Counted from the first letter of the stretch, positions 1 through 10,890 are shown. The stretch is 64,000 bases of DNA from Ectobius pallidus (GCA_964059195.1 CAXKWD010000005.1:91215882-91279881); one strand, 5' to 3'. A program made the numbers and translations. Notes: a model not told the origin generated them from the letters alone.

Positions 1-985
1 AATGGAGGCTCTTATGCAATCCTGATTCCTCTTATCCCGGCTATAGTGAAAAAATCGAACGAGGAAGGCACATTGAAAATCGTATTTTATTATGCCACCC
101 TCTTTCTATAGTTGTGACTAGTTACTGTTAGGAGTGCAGGGAAGTTTGTTAACACATCAAATGTGGAACGAATGGGAAGGCAGCAAGTGTAAAGAACAAC
201 GCATCTGCCCAGCTTTGTGATAAAATTTGAATGCACCATTATCAACGGATCGTTAGCTAATAGCCCACAAGTAAGGGTAAAGAAAACAATGCCTGTCATT
301 CATTGCAGTTGCTGTTTTACAATTCAGCTTTGTGAGGGCGAAAATAAAAAGCAGGGATCCACAATACATGTCTGTTATGTTCATGTTGCAAGTCTTGTCT
401 CTGTATAGAACTAGGCATGACCGTTGTGCTATGTACCGGTGTTTGGGATTTTTATTCCAAGCTTTTCATTCTACCGCAATGACAGAATTTCAGATATCAG
501 TATGGGATATGCGATGTTGTCCGACTTTATTATTTGCACTAGGCTTACCGTGAAGTGACGTATCTCGTTTCATATTGTTTAATCAAGGCAGAGGGTGTAA
601 AAATGGTAAATATGTTGATATACCGTTATATTTTTCTGCGCTGTGAGTCTCAATGCTTGTTCGCTCGTTATATTTTACAGTTTTGTAATTTACGAAATTT
701 TGAGTATTTTTAAAATTCAGCTTCATTTATACTCCTTTGAGCATCGAGGGCACATCAACAGTTCCGACTCTGTTTGTACACCAGTAGTTCATGCAATAAC
801 TGCTGATAAACTATTTTCTATTGTTGGTGTGTTTTATGGTGTCAATAAATTTCAACTGATATTAATTTCAATGAATATGATTCATGATGAAATAGTGGGG
901 ATGAGCCTGGTAAGCAATTATCCAATTCAGTTACGACTGTGGAAACCATGAATGGAAATAAATAAATAAATTAATTCATTAATTA
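1..985. other. AT-rich stretch without recognised features
   Basis: No coding region, repeat family or RNA gene could be supported here. Open frames are short (up to 102 codons) and have no recognisable domains. It ends in an AATA/TTAA-rich patch at about 955-990 that leads into a SINE scrap. Confidence 0.6.
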
Positions 986-991
986 ATTAAA

Positions 992-1056
992 AATGTCAAA
1001 TTGGCCATCCACGGGACTTGAATCTGAGTCCTTCCGAATGCGAGACCAAGACTTTT
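992..1056 (-). repeat. tRNA-derived SINE fragment (GGCCAATTTGACAT family)
   Basis: Read on the minus strand, this holds a box B-like GATTCAAGTCC followed by GGCCAATTTGACAT. The same arrangement (box B-like, then GGCCAATTTGACAT) recurs on the plus strand near 2180. Two diverged copies with the same 3' core indicate a dispersed pol III-type SINE. Only the box B and core part is clear; the ends are not defined. Confidence 0.45.
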
Positions 1057-1062
1057 GGAATT

Positions 1063-1482
1063 TGTGGTTCTTACGTATAGATTCTCAGTAGGCTTTTATA
1101 TTTTACACTTTAACTGATCAGCTATTGTTATATGGATACATGCACTATCCTCTTCTACTTACGATTTTAATCGAAAATTCAACGGCTCAGTACCCAAATA
1201 AATTAAATGGGCTATTAATCAATTTGTATTGGCTTTTATCGAATTGTAATTTTATTTCAGGTAGATAAATTCAATAGCTTAATAACACTTAATTCATATA
1301 CAACTAAGCTTATTGATTCACTAAGAAACATTTTTATAATGGGACTACTCTACTGAGGAAACTAATTAGCTAATACAGTATAAGACAAGGAGAACTATAA
1401 ACTGATTTAATATAACCGATAAAAATTGACACTGCAGTTTTATATTGTACTATTTCTTGTTAAGTGCAAGTATGGTACTTTA
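1063..1482. other. AT-rich spacer, nothing recognised
   Basis: About 420 bp of AT-rich sequence without open frames of note, terminal inverted repeats or SINE boxes that I could see. Confidence 0.5.
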
Positions 1483-1900
1483 TGAGATTGTGTGGGGGAC
1501 GGGAAAATGTCTGTCCGTCCGTGTGTCTGTACGCGCGATAACTCAAATACGATTTATCGGATTTTAATGAAACTTGGTATACGCGTTTATAATGTCCATG
1601 GAAAGAAGCCTATTGATAATGGACCAATGCGATTGACCGGTACCGGAATAAAACCCAATTTAGTGTCTACTTTAAAGACGCGATAACTCAAATACGCTTT
1701 ATCGGATTTTCATGAAACTTGGTATACGTAATTATAACGTCCATGGCAAGAAGTCTATTTATTTTGGACCAAATCGGTTGACCGATACCAGAGTAACATC
1801 TAATTAAAAGTCACATTTTTTTTTTTTAGAATCATGTCCATACTACAATGCCCCATTTCTAATCATTGAGCGCTTTGACTGCAAAGCAGTCAGATGTTTG
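1483..1900 (+). mobile_element. Non-autonomous element with a 145-bp internal tandem repeat and 3' hairpin
   Basis: A block opening with CTGTCCGTCCGTGTGTCTGT carries two tandem, diverged copies of a unit of about 145 bp. The motif CGCGATAACTCAAATACG starts at 1534 and again at 1679, each followed by TTATCGGATTTT and ATGAAACTTGGTATACG. Near the right end is a perfect hairpin, GACTGC-AAA-GCAGTC (1877-1891). A repetitive body plus a 3' hairpin suggests a Helitron/Helentron-like or other non-coding mobile element. Its boundaries and class are inferred, and no terminal CTRR was found. Confidence 0.4.
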
Positions 1901-2119
1901 TTTACTTCGTTGGTCAAGTTGAAATTGAGTACTACATAAATACTGTCATATACAGAAGGTATATTACCGTGAAATAATTAGCGGAGTTCATTGCTACTGA
2001 ATTTTATGAAATGTTGACATATTTTAAGAATTTCAAGTTGCAATAGGCTAAATTTAGCTTTGACAAATAGGCCTAACACTATTCCTTCATATATGGTTAT
2101 CAAACTAGACCGTTACACC

Positions 2120-2207
2120 GAGATTGCCGAAATGGTAACGTCTTGGACTCGTGTTCTGGATGTATCTGGTTTAATCCCGGAGCCGGCCAATTTGACATGG
2201 ATTTATT
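2120..2207 (+). repeat. tRNA-derived SINE fragment, second copy of the GGCCAATTTGACAT family
   Basis: The order is TGGTAACGTCTTGGACTCG (box A-like), then GGTTTAATCCC (box B-like), then GCCGGCCAATTTGACATGG. It matches the minus-strand scrap at about 1 kb in the last element. A (GT)n tract follows shortly after. Truncated and diverged. Confidence 0.45.
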
Positions 2208-2218
2208 TTTTAATTTTT

Positions 2219-2240
2219 ATGTGTGTGTGTGTGTGTGTGC
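2219..2240. repeat. (GT)n microsatellite
   Basis: About ten GT units directly downstream of the SINE scrap. Confidence 0.9.
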
Positions 2241-2244
2241 GATT

Positions 2245-5165
2245 GTCAAGATATCACAAATCTGCAGTTCTGTTGATGCTGGACGATTTTAATCTGATTA
2301 AAAATATATTATTTTCTGCATATCATAATTGCAATTATAATTGATTCAACGAAGCATTCTGGCACTTTGTTACATCAGTTTACCTGATTTTATTATTAAT
2401 ATATATTTTTTAATTTTGAGAATGCACGATGGTTCAAACCACGTTTTATGACTGTTTATACTTTAATACACTTATATTTAGGCTAAGCTAATGGGTCACT
2501 AAGGCGGAACAATCAACACAAACTCATACTTATCTATCATTTGTTCCACTGATTCTTATGAATCTAAATGTGAATAATAAATATTATTAACGATAAGTTC
2601 AAAATTATCTGCATCCTGAACTAAACATACTCAGAATTTCCATCCTCTTAAATTTTTTTCAGAAAGTTAGAAGTTTACAAACTACAGTGCCGTGTAGATT
2701 GACGTGTACCTTTCCATCTAAAAGAAATGAGAAGCATACAAAATTTAGTAAATTACAAGGAGATTATATACCATGCAATTCAAAATATTGTCGTAAAAAC
2801 AACAATGAAAACTGAGATTCTGATGTTTTCAGTACATTTTACCTGAAGTATGCTCGCAGCCCAATTGCCAGTTCTCTTTTCACGTAAAACACATGCGTAA
2901 TAATCTAGACTTCTAGATTAAACTGCATATAAGTTAGAATATCATATTTAGTAAATAACAGAAAGAATGTTCGTTCTCTCCCCTCTAGTGGAGGAGAGTG
3001 TAATTAAGGTAGAATTTACACACATCCTGTTCCAGGTATTTAATCTGGCGAGTCGCTAACAAACCAACGTTATATCCTCCACCGGACACTTTTTTTTTTT
3101 AACACGGAAGCTCTTTTCCTCTTGTGGTAGCTAGTTCTAATTTTCGTGGAGAAATAATGAGAGCGAGGAAACACCGGGCCTCTAACGACAACGTTATAGC
3201 GATAAACATGACAAATGACTCGCGCCCGAGCGCAAAACAAATGAAACTTTGCACCGCGTAAAAATAACAGCCACATCCTTATGGATGCTACCAGATACAT
3301 ACATATATGTATAAAATTAGCATTAAATTATACAAACTACAGGATGTGCGATATCGGGTCTGGACGGAAGATGGGAAACAAAAATTTTATGTGCCAAACA
3401 GGTGTAAAATATCACCCAACATGAATATCCCAGCGATATGATAAAATTTCCCCAATATCTACCTCACATTGGATTCAACCTGGATAATAGGTCTATAGGC
3501 TAGCTGTAAATTAAAACAAATATGATTATTATGGGCTGTAACACTGCAGTTTTAATGGGTTAGATTTCTGCCTTTTACGCTCTCTATTGCCACTATCATT
3601 TAACTGTACTCGTTAAATTCCGACTCTCCGGAAGGATTCCAGTAAATGAAGACCAGTTTCCTGTTTCAATACCTGCAGAAAATAATCGTAAAAATATACG
3701 TTTGTTTGAACAGTACATTAATTCATTACTAGCTAAACCAATAAATATGTGATCATAACCGGTTAAAGAGTAAAACACGAATTAGAAGAAATTCGCTTTG
3801 CAGTTCTACCAAATTAAATCGTATATTCCATTCATTGTCTAGCTCAAAATAATGGAATCATTTGCTTTTAGCTGTACATTTTCTACATTTTCTTTTTCAT
3901 TCTCTACCTGCCCTTAGGAGTGGTCTATTGGTAGAGGAAATATATTATTTAAACGGCCTTATACCTTATTAAGTACAATTTACAAAATCATAAAATGTAA
4001 AAACATATCCTTACAATATTGGAATACAAAGTAGTAGAACAAACTTATTTATAAGCATATATCTACACCATAATTTTTGGGTATAGTCTAGAGTAAATTA
4101 ATAAAAATATACTAACAAGTTAATTTATGTAAAATAATTGTATAATTAACATGTTTAAAACGCATGCAGTGTTGATCTTTGCCGAAGTCCTGATTGGTAA
4201 ACGATGAAAAGTTTTTCGGCAAACAGTTTTGCCATCTTCAGTCCCATTCAAACGAATCTTTAATTTACTTAATTTTATAATAAATTATTGCCTTTAATTT
4301 TATTATTGCTTTGTAAACCTTCTTAAGACTTGTAAATGACGTTTATCAATGGGAGGAAATATAATTCTCCGCTTTGAAATTTGATTTAGCCTTAATTCAT
4401 TTGTTGATCCCCTGAATGAAAAAAAATATATTTTTTAAGCATGTTTCTGTGCGTGTTTCTGTCTGCCTAATTCATAGTTCGAAGACGAAAAGAGGAAACT
4501 ATCAAAACGAAATTTTATATTTAATTTAAGTATCTTCTGGGGACAGGCATCATGCTTACACTTCTTCCCCTTATTCTTCTTCCTAGTCATCATCATGTTT
4601 TACCCGTCTTTTTCGTATAGGTTTTTCTTAATCATACTTCTTTACTATTTCCCAGGTTACCTGATGGTTTAGATATTCAAGCGTTCATTTAATAATAACC
4701 TACTCAAAATTTAAAAACCTTCAGATTATTATGTCCATTAAAAGAAGAAATAGGTTAAATGGATCATTAAAATATAGGTCTAAGAACTTTTAATCTCACT
4801 TTAAATTATACCATCTTTCTACAATTTTGCGGTTCAAGCCTACCTGAGCTCTTCAGGTCCCATGCTTCCATTGATTTTTCAAGACAATATTATTACATTC
4901 GAGAGTCGCGGAAATAAACCCTAGGCCAACAATGAAAATGGAAGATTCAGTTTCCAGTCGCAGAGGAGAATGCTGAATTGGACTTGAATCATCCTTGACC
5001 ATAGAGTAGAAATGCATGATGAATGGAAATAGATAAAAAAGAACCATCATTGTTGAAAGGTTTCTATGTTACGTTTACCTCTACCTAAAAACTTTTATAG
5101 GATAAAAAACTGTTACCTCTACATATAGGTTTTAATAGAATAAAAATCTGTAAAATCATTTGATC
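2245..5165. other. Gene-poor AT-rich stretch
   Basis: Nearly 3 kb without a supportable gene. A short T tract lies at about 3090-3101 and a pyrimidine-rich patch at 4560-4600. The only structured signal is a hammerhead-like motif on the minus strand near 4.2 kb, listed separately. Open frames here (76, 60 and 65 codons) have no recognisable content. Confidence 0.55.
4207..4248 (-). ncRNA. Hammerhead-like core motif, copy 1 (degraded)
   Basis: On the minus strand: CTGAAGA (4235-4241), then T, then a 6-bp stem GGCAAA/TTTGCC (4228-4233 with 4218-4223, 4-nt loop), then GAAA. CUGANGA, stem II and GAAA are the conserved parts of a hammerhead ribozyme core. An extra T before stem II departs from consensus. 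Flanks pair only weakly for stem I and no convincing stem III is seen. A decayed copy of a Penelope-like or retrozyme-type repeat is possible. Function is not claimed. Confidence 0.3.
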
Positions 5166-5826
5166 ACTGTGTCTAACAGTCAATCGGTCTATCGGTCAAT
5201 CAGTCATTATTAGTCACCGGCCAGCCAGTAAATCGCCTTCACTCAGTCTATAGGTCAGTCAATCAGTCAATAGGTCTGTAAGTCAGTCTGTCAATCAGTC
5301 TGTCTATCAGCCTATTAATCAGCTTATCATTATATTAGTCACACTATCAATCAACCGATCAGTTGTACGTAAGTTAGCCTGTGTCAGTATCTCAGTATAT
5401 TAGTCAATTTATCAGTTAATCAACCAATCTATCATTCAACTAATCTATTAGCCAGTACCTTAATAAGCCCATAAGTCACTCCAACATTCAGCCAATCAGT
5501 CAGTCAGTCAACCCATCAGTCATGCGGTTTTTATTCAGTTCAACAATCATTCAGTTTATCATCCAATCCATCGGTCAGTCAGTTTATAAATCAGTCCATC
5601 AATCAGTCAGTCTAACAGCTAGCCACCCAGTTAGTACATCAGTCGGTCGGACAGAAGTATGTCAGGCTGCCAGCCAATCTGTCCATAATTCAGTCCATTA
5701 TTTCGTAGCTCCGGTAATGAACATAGCAATTCGCAAATCATCAGTGAACCTGTTGATCAGTAGATCAAACCGTCAATCAGTCAGTCTAGTAGTCAGTCTA
5801 TTGGTCGATCGTCAGTCAGTGCATTA
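5166..5826. repeat. Long degenerate AGTC/CAGT tetranucleotide satellite
   Basis: About 660 bp built almost wholly from variants of TCAGTCAG/AATCAGTC (cagtcaatcagtc, ggtcagtcaat, catcagtcggtcgg and so on), with phase drift and substitutions. One frame stays open for 101 codons and reads as QSV/HQSVS-rich low-complexity peptide. That is a by-product of the repeat, not a gene. Units are too diverged for a simple recent microsatellite. Confidence 0.85.
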
Positions 5827-5829
5827 GCA

Positions 5830-6510
5830 TGTAGGTTTATCAGAAAGAGAAAGAAGTGTAGAAATAAATAAATATAAAACCAAGCATGATAATTTTATTT
5901 CAATGTAAATGTGAAAATAAAATTAATTTAAAATAAATAAATAAAACCTGAAGCAAGCAAATAAAAATTACAGTATCCCTTTTGACACAATGTCTGAAAA
6001 CGTCATAAATTGAAAGTCGTAGAATAAAAGAAATCAGCCAGGAATTGTAGAAAACGAATGAAATTAAGCAAACAAAGAAATGTACTAAAGACAGAAGAAG
6101 AAATTATTAGGAGCGGAATTTTACCACAATGAAATATATATTTTTCAAGCGGGAGGCTGAAGAAAGCAGTCTAGATGTCTTGATTGCTGGATTAGAAGGG
6201 ATATTAATGAAGAGGATGCTCTCGGGCGGCCAGATAAAGGAATAATGAAATGCCCTGTCAGTCCCCTCCTATGCGACAACGGCATAACTGCTTTGACTAA
6301 TGACATCATTTGCGCAATTCTGCTAGACTTTAAGGCGGTCATTTCTCACGCAGCTTTCATGCAACAACAACTAGCTACAAAATATTCTTTAACAAAAAGA
6401 ACACTTTTTAAAAAGTATTCTGGGTAAATTAAACGTTTATAAAGCATGCGTTCTTTAAAATGTCCACATTTTCTCTACAGTGTTTAGAAACGTTTTCAAT
6501 TTGAAGTGTA
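5830..6510. other. Spacer without recognised features
   Basis: AAATAAAT-rich at the left, then unremarkable sequence. Short overlapping open frames of 60-65 codons on both strands have no recognisable domains. Confidence 0.5.
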
Positions 6511-6518
6511 AATCGTAA

Positions 6519-6850
6519 TACGAGGGATGGAGCATAAGTCATGGCAACTGTAAAGCGATGGTACCATGAGATGTTGTATCTGTGGCATCTGTAGTATATG
6601 GACACATCATTTGGTAGTATTGTGATATACGGTTATATGAATAGAGGCGATGGTAATTTAGTTGTGAATCACCACCATATGGAATGGATATGACAAGATG
6701 TGAGGAGCAGTCTTACGTCAAAATAGTCAATATCTGAGGGAGAAATATCAGAGAATACCACAAGAAGATGATGGAAGCTTTTGAGAATAATTTCCATTAT
6801 TAACGAACTTTATGGGCATGAGTGCTTTCATGCTTCCAATTACCGCAATT
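6519..6850 (+). pseudogene. N-terminal fragment of a mariner/Tc1-like (DUF4817-type HTH) transposase
   Basis: The frame from the ATG at 6684 reads MDMTRCEEQSYVKIVNI, stop, GRNIREYHKKMMEAFENN, with further stops near 6795 and 6815. The spacing of EEQ, VKI, GRN, the EAF-like motif and NN resembles the helix-turn-helix start of insect transposases, where an EEQ..VIKI..GRN..ECY..L.EA.G.NALPYRT pattern is usual (from memory of the family). About 160 bp upstream lies TACGAGGGATGGAGCATAAG, plausible as the left terminal repeat of such an element. No matching right end or catalytic domain is present, so this is a 5' remnant with at least three in-frame stops. Confidence 0.45.
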
Positions 6851-6989
6851 CATTAGAGTAACACGAATTCTGATTCATTTTTTAAAATTGCTAATAGTAG
6901 ATATTGCCACAAGCAGTCACTTTTGACATGAACTAAATGACAGAATTTAATCGGAAGCGTTTGAAATTGTCCGGAAGTTATGATAGGTA

Positions 6990-7590
6990 TTCCCACGAGA
7001 GTTAGATTTATTAAGACTATTCCATGAATTAAAGTGTAACGGATTATACAAATAATAATTACTTTCGTGCTTTGTTGTATAAAAACAAAACAAACAGCTA
7101 CGAGATCACGGCATACTATGAATCAACCATCCATGAATCGATTCAAGTTACCATGTTGTGACAGTGCTACCAATGGTGCTTATAAGACACAGTTAACTTC
7201 ATTCAGGTAAGCTACCAGCAGAACAGAATAAAAGCACACCAACTGGCTTGCACCGAATCGACATTGTGTTTTAATCAATGTACATTTCTATTATTTCAAT
7301 TTCCAAACAAGTAATGTTGTATAAAATAATCTGTTTTCGTGATGCTTAAATGGCAGCGTGTGACGTATTAATCACTGCACACTGATGCTTACATGTCCAG
7401 TAACGAGAAGACGAATTTATCGACAAAACATCATCCTCGTATTAACAGCAAGCATTTTATAAGATAAACGATCGTGATTGGTCTATATCCGAGGAAATGC
7501 TAAACGTTATTGGTCAATATCAAACACGCGGAATATAAGTGGAATAGTCGATATAATTTTAATTTTCCACGCAAATTTAAATGGTTTTGG
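6990..7590 (-). mobile_element. Partial copy of the pogo/Tigger-like element found at 58.7-59.5 kb
   Basis: Segments run collinear with the reverse complement of 58.77-59.43 kb. Shared blocks include GTAACGGATTATACAAATAA, TACTTTCGTGCTTTGTTGTA, CACGGCATACTATGAATCAA, and the stretch from TCATCCTCG to GTGATTGGTCTATATCC. This copy lacks recognisable ends and has one unit where the 59-kb copy has a 40-bp tandem duplication. Orientation is given relative to the 58.7-kb copy read on plus. Confidence 0.7.
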
Positions 7591-7791
7591 TTCCCTCTGT
7601 TTTGACTCATCGTTACTCTAGCTCCTCTAATAAGAAATAATTTAGTTCATGTGTTTGCCTGTTACTTGTTATAGCCGTTAAAACTTTCAGTGACTTGAAA
7701 TGTTTACAAAACATTTAGTTTTAACAAGTTTTTTACAAGTATTAGTTGATGTCATGCAAAAGATGCAAACTAGTTATTAGTACTTTTAAAT

Positions 7792-7803
7792 GGGGGGGGG
7801 GGG
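7792..7803. repeat. Poly-G run
   Basis: A run of 12 G just upstream of the mariner element, in otherwise AT-rich DNA. Confidence 0.8.
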
Positions 7804-8002
7804 AGTTGAGTGGAAGTGTAGCCTATTTATTTCTTTACTTACGAAGGTAAGTCAATAAGTATCCGCACTTTTTGTTTAATCATTTGTAGGTTGGCTGTAT
7901 TGCTTTGTGCTCGCGCACGTCGACATGTTGTTCATTTGTCTCCGCTCGTGGAATGTTTGACCATTATGACTCCACTGCGTGTTGCGCTTTTGCACATTAA
8001 AC

Positions 8003-8526
8003 ATGGCTGCACCGATCAGCGTATGTATCAAAGAAGAACAGCGTGCAGTGATCAGTTTTTGTTGTTTGTTTGTTTTTTTTTGTTTGTTTTTTTTTTTTTT
8101 TTTTTTTGTTTTTTTTTTTTTTTTTTGTTTTTTTTTTTTTTTTTTTTTTTTTGTTTGGTCTGAAGGTGTACCAGAAGACTTTCCGCACAATATGGGAGCA
8201 ATCTTTTACCACGGCGAAGCGTGCATAAATGGATTGAAAATTACAAAAATGGTCGGACGAGGAAAGAACAGGACGCCCATCCACATGAACTAGTGACGCC
8301 AACATTGAGCAAATGCGTATCATGATTCAGACAAACCGAAAAGTGACTGTCGAAGTGGCAAACCATATGCAAAGAACTATGTGCAACCATATGAAGGAAG
8401 CTGTGCATACGTGGCTTGCTACTCAGCCGAAAAACTTTTTTTTCTGAAGGCATCAGGAAGCTTGTGCAACGATGGATCAAGTGCACTGAGAAGCATGGGG
8501 ACTATGTTGAAAAATTAGGTAATTGA
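8003..8526 (+). pseudogene. Mariner transposase remnant (ends kept, DDD core deleted)
   Basis: The ATG at 8003 opens MAAPISVCIKEEQRAVISF, the usual start of mariner transposases (EEQRAVI...FLWSEGV). The frame then runs into a 100-bp T/G tract and resumes as WSEGVPED. Further on, in another frame, WIENYKNGRTR matches the second HTH region, followed by a NRKVTVEVANHMQ-like part. The text then jumps directly to EAVHTWLATQPKNFF, a stop, and KLVQRWIKCTEKHGDYVEK, the standard mariner C terminus ending at the TGA at 8524. The whole D,D34D catalytic region is missing. Frameshifts and stops confirm a dead gene. Confidence 0.8.
8056..8156. repeat. T-rich (T with scattered G) expansion inside the mariner reading frame
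   Basis: About 100 bases composed only of T and G (long T runs split by single G), lying exactly where an ordinary mariner has SF-LWSEG (coding about six T). It looks like slippage expansion of a short TTTTTTG stretch in the original coding sequence. Both strands give low-complexity Phe- or Lys-rich frames that are not genes. Confidence 0.8.
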
Positions 8527-8599
8527 AAGTTTTGTATTGTTGCAATCAGTGTAAAAAAGAGAGTGTGGATAGGCTACTTATTGACTTGCTGTCGTATTT

Positions 8600-8945
8600 T
8601 TAATTTTGTATATTTAAAAGCGCTACAAGCTGTAATATGCTTTTCGAAATGTATAAATTATTATTGGTTTGGCTACTGCCTTCACACTTGAAGTTTGGCG
8701 CTCTGATATAGGGGTTAGTTTACTGGTGTCTATTTTCGATTTTGTCTAAGCTATCTCAAGTACAATAGAAGGTATTTGTGAAGCTAACTCAGTAAAATTG
8801 CAGAGACAATTAAAATGAACATTTATGGCTAAACACACTTCTTTATATTATTAATCGTTATCGAAATACAAACAAAATAGGCATGACTTCAAATGCATAT
8901 CAGACGTCTACAATGAAAGTATGAATAATGCTATTCTTTTGCTTA
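8600..8945. other. Spacer, nothing recognised
   Basis: About 340 bp of AT-rich DNA between the mariner and a SINE-like fragment. Confidence 0.5.
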
Positions 8946-8954
8946 TAAAAATCA

Positions 8955-9080
8955 TCCGAGCGAGGATACAGGTGCAAGAGGTCCCTGTTCAAACTTATAA
9001 CCTTGTAGCGGACCCGTTTGATTTGGTTTATTCATGATTTCCTCATTGGCAAAAGCAAACGCCGGATTGTAGGCTGTGTT
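8955..9080 (+). repeat. tRNA-derived SINE-like fragment
   Basis: GTGCAAGAGGTCCCTGTTCAAAC carried as box B-like GTTCAAAC, with a downstream TTCATGATTTCCTCATTGGC block. The element at 14.6 kb has the same order (GTGCGAGATGTCCCAGTTC, then TCATGATTC and ACTGGCATAAGG). The two are therefore called one diverged SINE family. Ends are not defined. Confidence 0.4.
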
Positions 9081-9119
9081 CACTTTCCATTACTCATCAC
9101 CACTATGTCACCTAATATA

Positions 9120-9248
9120 ATAATAATTTAAACTCAATATCACTCAAGAAGACGTTACAGCACGATAGAAAAAAGTGCATGTAACAATTACAATATAGCA
9201 TGCATAAATAAGGTAGGCCTAACTATTTGTAATAGTAACAGAAATAGC

Positions 9249-9280
<32 letters not shown>

Positions 9281-10720
9281 AATTAAAATAATAATCACAA
9301 ATCGAGATTAATAAGTACGTATATATGTAGGACATTCATAAAATATTCTCATAAATTATATTTTCTTGAAAAAACTCAAGGTTGAAAAATGACTACATTT
9401 AATTTGCACTGTCTTCGATTTATTTCTTGCTCTCGGGAATCTAAACGGATAAGCAGACTAAAAAATTATTTATCAGCTAATATGTGTGATATTTGTAAAG
9501 ATAATATTACAGTATATTAATTAGTCGGTAAGACCATTAAACCTATTTCAACCTAGTTATATCCTAAATCTAGCAATATTATAATTTGCGAGGTTGGAGC
9601 ATATGTGCCATTGAAGGCCAGACGATCCAAAAATACATCAACACTGACCATAACCTAGCTAACACACAGACGTAATTTCCAGCAAATGTGTGCCTCGTGG
9701 CAGTTGATGTTCATAAGATCCAGTGGGACTGAACTGACCTACATAAAGCCGAGCATCCGTCATCAAAGAATGACCCTTACGACCACAGAAGCTCCCCTGT
9801 TATCTCCATGAAGAGCCCCAGGGCCTCAGGGCTAAACAAATGTCTCTTTTGTATAAAACGCTATCGACCGGATTACGAAAATAAAATCCTGATAAAAAAA
9901 ATGCTTGGGGACGAACTCTAGAAGCACTACATTTCTGGTCCGGTACTACTGTCCTAGAGTGTAAAGCAAACTGTAACATTATTGATTAAGAAAGCCATTA
10001 ACTATGTACAATATAATTTCGTTGGGTTATAATAGTTTTGAGACATACTGCTGTCTAAGTTTTATTCCATTGCAATTCAAAGACAATTACAATTTACAAT
10101 TGTCCATATTATTGTTATTATTACACCCATTATGTTATTATTATCAAAGCGCCACCCGCGTGATATAGGCCTATAAATACACTAAAGAAAAATACTAATT
10201 ATTCTAAATAATACAATAAATGAAACACCTATCCATTCCAATAATAGGCAGGGCACTTTAAAAAGAAGACTATAACTTCATCATTTTCTTAAATTTGTAT
10301 TGTTCAGATTAGTTAATCGAGTATTATTTTTGACAATGGAATTGTATAATCTGGAACCAAAACTAGAGCTGTGTTTTAAACCTGCAGATGCGAAACGTTT
10401 AGGTTCATTAAAAGGATTTGTTTGGTTTCGTCTTGTATGTTTGGGGATGTGGATGACTGTGATATAAAACTTGAATTTCAATTAATGTAACGTAGTAAAA
10501 CAAAATTATAAATTTGATAGTCACTATGTACGTTAAGTTTTTAAAATATTAATTTATAAAAACATAAACTTTAACGATATGCTTTTGAAGAAAAAATAGT
10601 GGAGAAAGATTCGTTTTTGAAGCTTCTCTCCATCCAATTATGATAATGCACTCTAATACGAGTAAAGATAGGTAGATTATTCTTACATCATGTACGTTTA
10701 GGATAGAGCGAGGTTAACAC
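9120..10720. other. Gene-poor stretch
   Basis: Holds an (AAT)n/(GAT)n patch at about 9246-9296 and a somewhat GC-richer, apparently single-copy block at 9590-9860. The rest is AT-rich. A 66-codon minus-strand frame at 10281-10481 has no recognisable domain. Confidence 0.5.
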
Positions 10721-10751
10721 GTATTACAATGAAAATAAACTCCAATCTCAT

Positions 10752-10890
10752 CACTAGAGATGCTGGAGATGTCCTCCCCTTGCATCCACACAACACTGGC
10801 ACCTTTTCAGGAAATTTCCTTTCACGCGTATTAGTTCGGAACAGAGTTAATTTCTCCTCTTATATTATCTTTAAGTTCTTCTAGAAGAAC
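10752..10890 (-). pseudogene. Transposase C-terminal remnant (left arm)
   Basis: On the minus strand the last codons read ELKDNIRGEINSV and, after a 1-nt frame change, LIRVKGNFLKRCQCCVDA, then RGGHLQHL and a stop. This is the C-terminal signature of the DUF4817/Tc1-like transposases seen elsewhere in the window (24.7, 19.2 and 18.9 kb). Only the last 40 or so residues exist. No catalytic residues are present. Confidence 0.65.

Larger units (their letters stand above)
7842..8594 (+). mobile_element. Internally deleted mariner element with TA target duplication
   Basis: Terminal inverted repeats CGAAGGTAAGTCAATAAG (left) and CGACAGCAAGTCAATAAG (reverse complement of right) are flanked by TA at 7840-7841 and 8595-8596. 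The interior encodes both ends of a mariner transposase but not its catalytic core. At 753 bp including the T tract, it is clearly shorter than autonomous mariners (about 1.3 kb). It could move only if a related transposase acted in trans. Confidence 0.85.

Noticed and set aside
5522..5827. 101-codon frame rich in QSV/HQSVS
   Set aside because: Translation of the degenerate AGTC satellite; no gene signal.
7876..8323. Four overlapping open frames of 90-108 codons (poly-Phe or poly-Lys)
   Set aside because: They are generated by the T/G tract inside a dead mariner; only the mariner signature parts are meaningful.
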